From positions 1 to 9,354 of the forward strand of contig CATPAM010000006.1 in the NCBI GenBank assembly GCA_955651735.1: DNA of 9,354 nt, read 5' to 3'. Source of the DNA: Candidatus Acidiferrales bacterium. Its GTDB lineage: Bacteria > Acidobacteriota > Terriglobia > Acidiferrales > UBA7541. The notes under the pieces were generated by a model. That model ran no database searches. It saw only the letters and a list, made by a program, of their open reading frames with translations, and had not been told where the DNA came from. The position numbers were made by a program, and so were the translations under genes. Positions 6,659 through 9,354 of the stretch are shown here, in pieces (position 1 is the first letter of the stretch; the number at the start of each line of letters is the position of its first letter).

Positions 6659-6687
6659 TTGACAATGCTGGGCGCGCGCCCTAGGCT
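6659..6687 (+). promoter_or_regulatory. Candidate promoter of the CocE/NonD hydrolase gene with palindromic spacer
   Basis: A consensus -35 TTGACA (6659-6664) is followed after exactly 17 bases by TAGGCT (6682-6687), a weaker -10. RNA would start near 6694, leaving about 80 bases of leader before the hydrolase ATG at 6775. The spacer contains a perfect 12-bp palindrome, GGGCGCGCGCCC (6670-6681), directly abutting the -10. A two-fold symmetric site in this position is where a dimeric repressor or a MerR-type activator would bind; that role is inference. The rest of 6595-6774 shows no other feature I can support. Confidence 0.5.
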
Positions 6688-6774
6688 CCTCGACTCTTAG
6701 GGGCAGCGTACGGGCGTCAGCCGTCAAGTATTTGCTGCCAGGGAGCGCCGCACCAAGATGGTAGAGGAGGGGCC

Positions 6775-8565
6775 ATGAGAGGGGAACAAGAAACGCACGA
6801 GAACGTTTGGAGCCGGGCCGCCGGCGTTTCCATTGTGTTGCTGCTGTTTCTACTTATTCCGGGGACGGTTCTAGCGGAAAGCTACGGCGTCACTGTGGAG
6901 CACAATGCCACGGCGACGATGCGCGATGGCACGAAGCTGCGGGCGGATATCTATCGACCGAAGGCGGAGGGCAAATTCCCGGTGCTGCTGGTACGCACGC
7001 CGTATGACAAGACGCAGGAGATGGAGTTTGGGGTAAGAGCCGCGGCGCGGGGTTATGTGGTGGTTGCGCAGGATGTGCGCGGGCGCTTTCAATCGGAAGG
7101 CGATTGGTATCCGTTCAAGTATGAATCGCAGGACGGTTACGACACGGTGGAATGGGCGGCCGCGCTTCCCTACGCGAATGGCAAGGTGGGAATGTTCGGC
7201 GGCTCGTACGTGGGAGCGACGCAATATCTTGCGGCCATCGCCAAGCCTCCGCACCTGGCCGGCATTTGCCCCGATGTCACGGCATCCAATTATCACGACG
7301 GCTGGACGTACCAGGGCGGCGCCTTCGAGGAATGGTTCAACGAGTCCTGGAGCACGGGACTGGCGATGAACACGATGCAGCGGCGAGTGCAATCCGGACA
7401 GAAAGCGGTGGCTTGGACGCAGAAGCTGCCGTTGACGACCTACCCGGTGCTGGAGGCGCCATCGGCCGAGGGTCTTGCTCCTTATTTTGCAGACTGGCTG
7501 GCGCACCCGAATTACGACGAATACTGGAAGCAGTGGTCGATCGAAGATCACTACGCGCAAATCCAAGTGCCGGTTTTCAGCCTGGGCGCGTGGTACGACA
7601 TTTTTCTGGGAGGAACGCTGCGGAACTATGCGCGATTGAAAAAGGAGGCAGGCACAGAGGAAGCGCGGCGCGGGCAGAAGTTGATGGTCTTCGTTGGCGG
7701 GCACGCGGGTGGATCGGACAACAGGAAGGTAGGTGCGGTGGACTTCGGGGAGAAGCTGCCGTTCGATTTGAACGAGGTGATGCTGAGTTGGTACGACGCG
7801 CTGCTCAAGGGCGGGACGGGCGCAGCGTCAGCGGAGAAACCGGTAAGGATCTTTGTGATGGGGAAGAATGAGTGGCGCGAGGAAGACGATTGGCCCCTCG
7901 CGCGCGCGAAGAACACGAGGTATTACCTGCACTCCGGAGGTGCGGCAAGCACGGCGAGCGGAGACGGGACGCTGAGCACAACCACGCCTGAAGCGGAGGG
8001 GGCCGATCAATTCACTTACGATCCGAACGATGCGGTGCCCACATTGGGCGGGCCGCTGTGCTGCGGACCTTTTCCTCCAGCGGGGCTGGGGCCGCAGGAT
8101 CAGAGCAAGGCGGAAGCGCGCAACGATGTCCTGGTGTTTACGACGCCTGCGCTGGCGTCGGACCTGGAGGTCACGGGACCTGTTTCGCTGGACTTGTACG
8201 TGAGCAGCTCGGCGGTGGATACGGATTTCACTGGGAAACTGGTCGATGTTTGGCCGAACGGGTTTGCGCAAAATCTTACCGAGGGAATCTTGCGGCTGCG
8301 CTATCGCGACTCGCAAGAGAAGCCTGAGCTGGCCAAGGCTGGCGAGACCTATCACGTCACGGTGAATCTGTGGGCGACCAGCAACGTGTTCCTGGCCGGG
8401 CACAAGCTGCGGCTGGAAGTTTCCAGTAGCAACTTTCCGAGGTTCGACCGCAATCTAAATACGGGCGAAGAACAAGCCGGCGCGACGCGCATGAGCAAAG
8501 CGACTAACGTCATTTACCACGACAAGGGGCATCCCTCGGCGCTGGTTCTTCCGCTGGTTCCGTAG
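6775..8565 (+). CDS. Exported CocE/NonD family alpha/beta hydrolase (X-Pro dipeptidyl-peptidase-like)
   Basis: 596 residues. Residues 1-34 form a signal peptide: charged start, hydrophobic stretch VSIVLLLFLLIPGTVL (18-33), cleavage after VLA34, so it acts outside the cytoplasm. The alpha/beta-hydrolase domain follows (about 45-350) with DGTKLRADIYRP, QDVRGRFQSEGD, nucleophile S144 in GGSYVG, D275 in GAWYDIFLGG and H310 in VGGHAGG as the likely triad. A helical cap lies around 185-255. The C-terminal jelly-roll domain (about 370-590) shows VPTLGGPLCCG, the DLYVSSSAVDTDFTGKLVDV block and FPRFDRNLNTGE, all typical of the family. Members cleave esters, amides or X-Pro peptides; the substrate here cannot be told. 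The segment before the histidine, usually GPWxHG, reads FVGGHAG, so the conserved Trp is missing although the His aligns. The ATG at 6775 sits behind a near-perfect AGGAGG. Single gene with its own promoter. Confidence 0.9.
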   Translation: MRGEQETHENVWSRAAGVSIVLLLFLLIPGTVLAESYGVTVEHNATATMRDGTKLRADIYRPKAEGKFPVLLVRTPYDKTQEMEFGVRAAARGYVVVAQDVRGRFQSEGDWYPFKYESQDGYDTVEWAAALPYANGKVGMFGGSYVGATQYLAAIAKPPHLAGICPDVTASNYHDGWTYQGGAFEEWFNESWSTGLAMNTMQRRVQSGQKAVAWTQKLPLTTYPVLEAPSAEGLAPYFADWLAHPNYDEYWKQWSIEDHYAQIQVPVFSLGAWYDIFLGGTLRNYARLKKEAGTEEARRGQKLMVFVGGHAGGSDNRKVGAVDFGEKLPFDLNEVMLSWYDALLKGGTGAASAEKPVRIFVMGKNEWREEDDWPLARAKNTRYYLHSGGAASTASGDGTLSTTTPEAEGADQFTYDPNDAVPTLGGPLCCGPFPPAGLGPQDQSKAEARNDVLVFTTPALASDLEVTGPVSLDLYVSSSAVDTDFTGKLVDVWPNGFAQNLTEGILRLRYRDSQEKPELAKAGETYHVTVNLWATSNVFLAGHKLRLEVSSSNFPRFDRNLNTGEEQAGATRMSKATNVIYHDKGHPSALVLPLVP

Positions 8566-8583
8566 CGCAAGCCATAAGGTGAA

Positions 8584-8617
8584 TCGCGCAGGCGGGATCC
8601 AGCATCTTATTGCGCGA
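8584..8617 (+). terminator. Possible hairpin terminator downstream of the hydrolase gene
   Basis: A perfect 7-bp inverted repeat, TCGCGCA (8584-8590) and TGCGCGA (8611-8617), with a 20-base loop, begins 18 bases after the hydrolase stop. It is followed by T-rich DNA with runs at 8623-8626 and 8631-8635. The loop is long and the T-run is not immediate, so this is at best a weak intrinsic terminator; it could instead be a protein-binding site. Confidence 0.33.
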
Positions 8618-8647
8618 ACTAAATTTTCCATTTTTAGACGCGTCGCC

Positions 8648-8676
8648 TTGACAGTGAAAAACACGCGGCCTAGACT
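8648..8676 (+). promoter_or_regulatory. Candidate promoter of the DksA/TraR-type gene
   Basis: TTGACA (8648-8653) and TAGACT (8671-8676) lie exactly 17 bases apart, a perfect -35 and a 4-of-6 -10. RNA should begin near 8683. This places the first in-frame ATG (8690) only about seven bases into the RNA, without its upstream GGAG (8679-8682). The second ATG (8729) would have a normal 46-base leader, which bears on the choice of start. Confidence 0.6.
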
Positions 8677-8728
8677 ATGGAGTTTTTAGATGGCCCCGAA
8701 AGCCACACGGAAGGGCCAGGAATTGCCA

Positions 8729-9082
8729 ATGGACAAGAAAAGGCTCGATTACTATAAAAAGAAATTGGTATCGCGGCGCGAAGAGCTGATGAAGACAATC
8801 GCGCGCACCGAGGAAGAAGGACGGCAGGCGGACGATGACCAGACGGTGGATCTGGCGGACAAAGCGGCGAACTCCTACACCAAGGAATTTTTGTTCGGGA
8901 TGACTAACACGGACCGCACGATCCTGAACATGATTGACGCGGCCCTGAAGCGCATCCAGGCAAACGAATATGGGCTTTGCGCGAACTGCCAGGAAGAAAT
9001 GCAACAGAAACGGTTGGAAGCGGTGCCGTGGGCCAAGCACTGCATCAACTGCCAGGAAAAGGCCGAGCAGGGTTTGCTGTAA
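8729..9082 (+). CDS. DksA/TraR family C4 zinc-finger regulator
   Basis: 117 residues from ATG 8729 (130 if read from ATG 8690). Counting from 8729: an N-terminal helical hairpin (MDKKRLDYYKKKLVSRREEL up to about residue 80) with the tip motif DLADKA (41-46), equivalent to the DxxDxA of E. coli DksA that reaches into the RNA polymerase secondary channel. A zinc finger follows with C84/C87 (GLCANC) and C105/C108 (HCINC). Members modulate initiation, often with ppGpp, during starvation; that role here is inferred. The 8729 start has AGGA seven bases upstream and lies 46 bases from the predicted RNA start, and MDKK is a natural family beginning. The longer form would add a basic 13-residue tail (MAPKATRKGQELP) and has GGAG seven bases upstream, but this would precede the predicted transcript start. 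Its own promoter precedes it; a comF-like gene follows by about 95 bp. No clear terminator is seen. Confidence 0.9.
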   Translation: MDKKRLDYYKKKLVSRREELMKTIARTEEEGRQADDDQTVDLADKAANSYTKEFLFGMTNTDRTILNMIDAALKRIQANEYGLCANCQEEMQQKRLEAVPWAKHCINCQEKAEQGLL

Positions 9083-9127
9083 GCGCGGGGCCGGCGGCCG
9101 ATTTCAGCCGTTCTACTTACTTTACTG

Positions 9128-9133
9128 TACAAT
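9128..9133 (+). promoter_or_regulatory. Candidate -10 element upstream of the comF-like gene
   Basis: TACAAT, a 5-of-6 match, stands out in a short AT-rich island (about 9112-9142) between the DksA-type gene and the comF-like gene. RNA would start near 9140, 37 bases before the GTG at 9177. No convincing -35 lies 16-18 bases upstream, so the call is tentative. Confidence 0.3.
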
Positions 9134-9176
9134 TCAGCTTTGCTTATCCGCGCAACGGGGATAGGCTTGCGCCAGG

Positions 9177-9354
9177 GTGGCGGCTCGATTCACAATCGAG
9201 AAACGCGTTGTGGCCTTGCGGTCTAGAGCGAGTGACGCGCTGGTCAGCGTGTTCTTCCCGGCGGGGTGCCGGCTGTGCGAGCGGGTGCTTGTGCGCGGCC
9301 CGTACGGTGCCCATTGGCGAGGAGTGCCTTGGCTCTTTCGCAGCGGTTGGGGGA
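9177..9354 (+). pseudogene. ComF-like (phosphoribosyltransferase) gene, 5' part only, apparently frameshifted
   Basis: The frame from about GTG 9177 (other possible starts are GTG 9210 and TTG 9216; an in-frame TAG at 9162-9164 bounds it) encodes ALVSVFFPAGCRLCERVLVR. This is the typical ComF N-terminus with the first zinc-knuckle pair C-x-x-C at 9267-9278. The matching continuation, VPIGEECLGSFAAVGG (from 9307), lies one base out of frame, so a one-base shift has occurred between about 9282 and 9306. In addition the second knuckle, normally CEEC, reads GEEC: one zinc ligand has changed to glycine by what could be a single T-to-G difference. ComF proteins serve DNA uptake and have a PRTase domain, which would lie beyond the window edge. 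The gene may be broken, or the last bases may contain sequencing errors near a contig end. The family call is reasonably firm, the pseudogene call less so. Confidence 0.55.

Noticed and set aside
6418..6684. Open + strand frame of 88 codons between gcdH and the hydrolase
   Set aside because: Its start lacks a ribosome binding site, its composition is not protein-like, and it is antisense to the well-supported 45-residue gene.
6602..6701. Direct repeat CTCTTAGG at 6602-6609 and 6694-6701, considered as operator or attachment sites
   Set aside because: An eight-base repeat pair in 100 bp is weak evidence, and one copy is simply the complement of the small gene's ribosome binding site.

Overview
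The window looks like a chromosomal segment of an Acidobacteriota bacterium, probably close to the Terriglobia/Koribacter group. The grounds are GC-rich coding DNA, a remnant of an ADOP-type (acidobacterial duplicated orphan permease) FtsX-like protein at the left edge, a secreted CocE/NonD-type hydrolase, a DUF711 protein, and promoters of the TTGACA-N17-TAGRCT type. The phylum call is inference from gene families; there is no rRNA here to confirm it.

Layout. Bases 1-308 hold a rearrangement scar: the 3' part of an unidentified + strand reading frame abuts a short, inverted, decayed piece of an ADOP permease. Bases 355-1775 (- strand) form a two-gene translationally coupled operon: a coiled-coil/C4 zinc-ribbon protein (CdsZ/PF02591 type) and an RNase HI-like protein that carries an extra C-terminal DUF104/AF2212-antitoxin-like domain. 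Diverging from it, 1900-3717 (+) encodes a complete Uup-type ABC-F ATPase with a TTG start. Convergent to that is a - strand group: a DUF711 protein with a signal peptide (3760-5031), a glutaryl-CoA dehydrogenase-like acyl-CoA dehydrogenase (5143-6315) with a good upstream promoter, and a 45-residue basic protein (6457-6594).

On the + strand follow an exported CocE/NonD alpha/beta hydrolase (6775-8565), whose promoter has a perfect 12-bp palindrome in its spacer, and a DksA/TraR C4 zinc-finger regulator (best start 8729, end 9082). The window ends in the 5' part of a comF-like gene that appears to contain a frameshift and to lack one zinc-binding cysteine.

How the genes work together. Only the zinc-ribbon/RNase H pair looks like a functional unit, and a similar pair is known in Mycobacterium (Rv2229c-Rv2228c). 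The rest is a mix of core genes: ribosome- or DNA-associated ATPase, transcription regulator acting on RNA polymerase, amino-acid catabolism enzyme, exported hydrolases. I see no CRISPR array, prophage, insertion sequence with ends, toxin-antitoxin pair or defence cluster, and I cannot support a claim of a new multi-gene system here. The most interesting points are the RNase H-DUF104 fusion, the exported DUF711 protein, the palindrome in the hydrolase promoter, the 45-residue gene, and the two damaged edges of the window.
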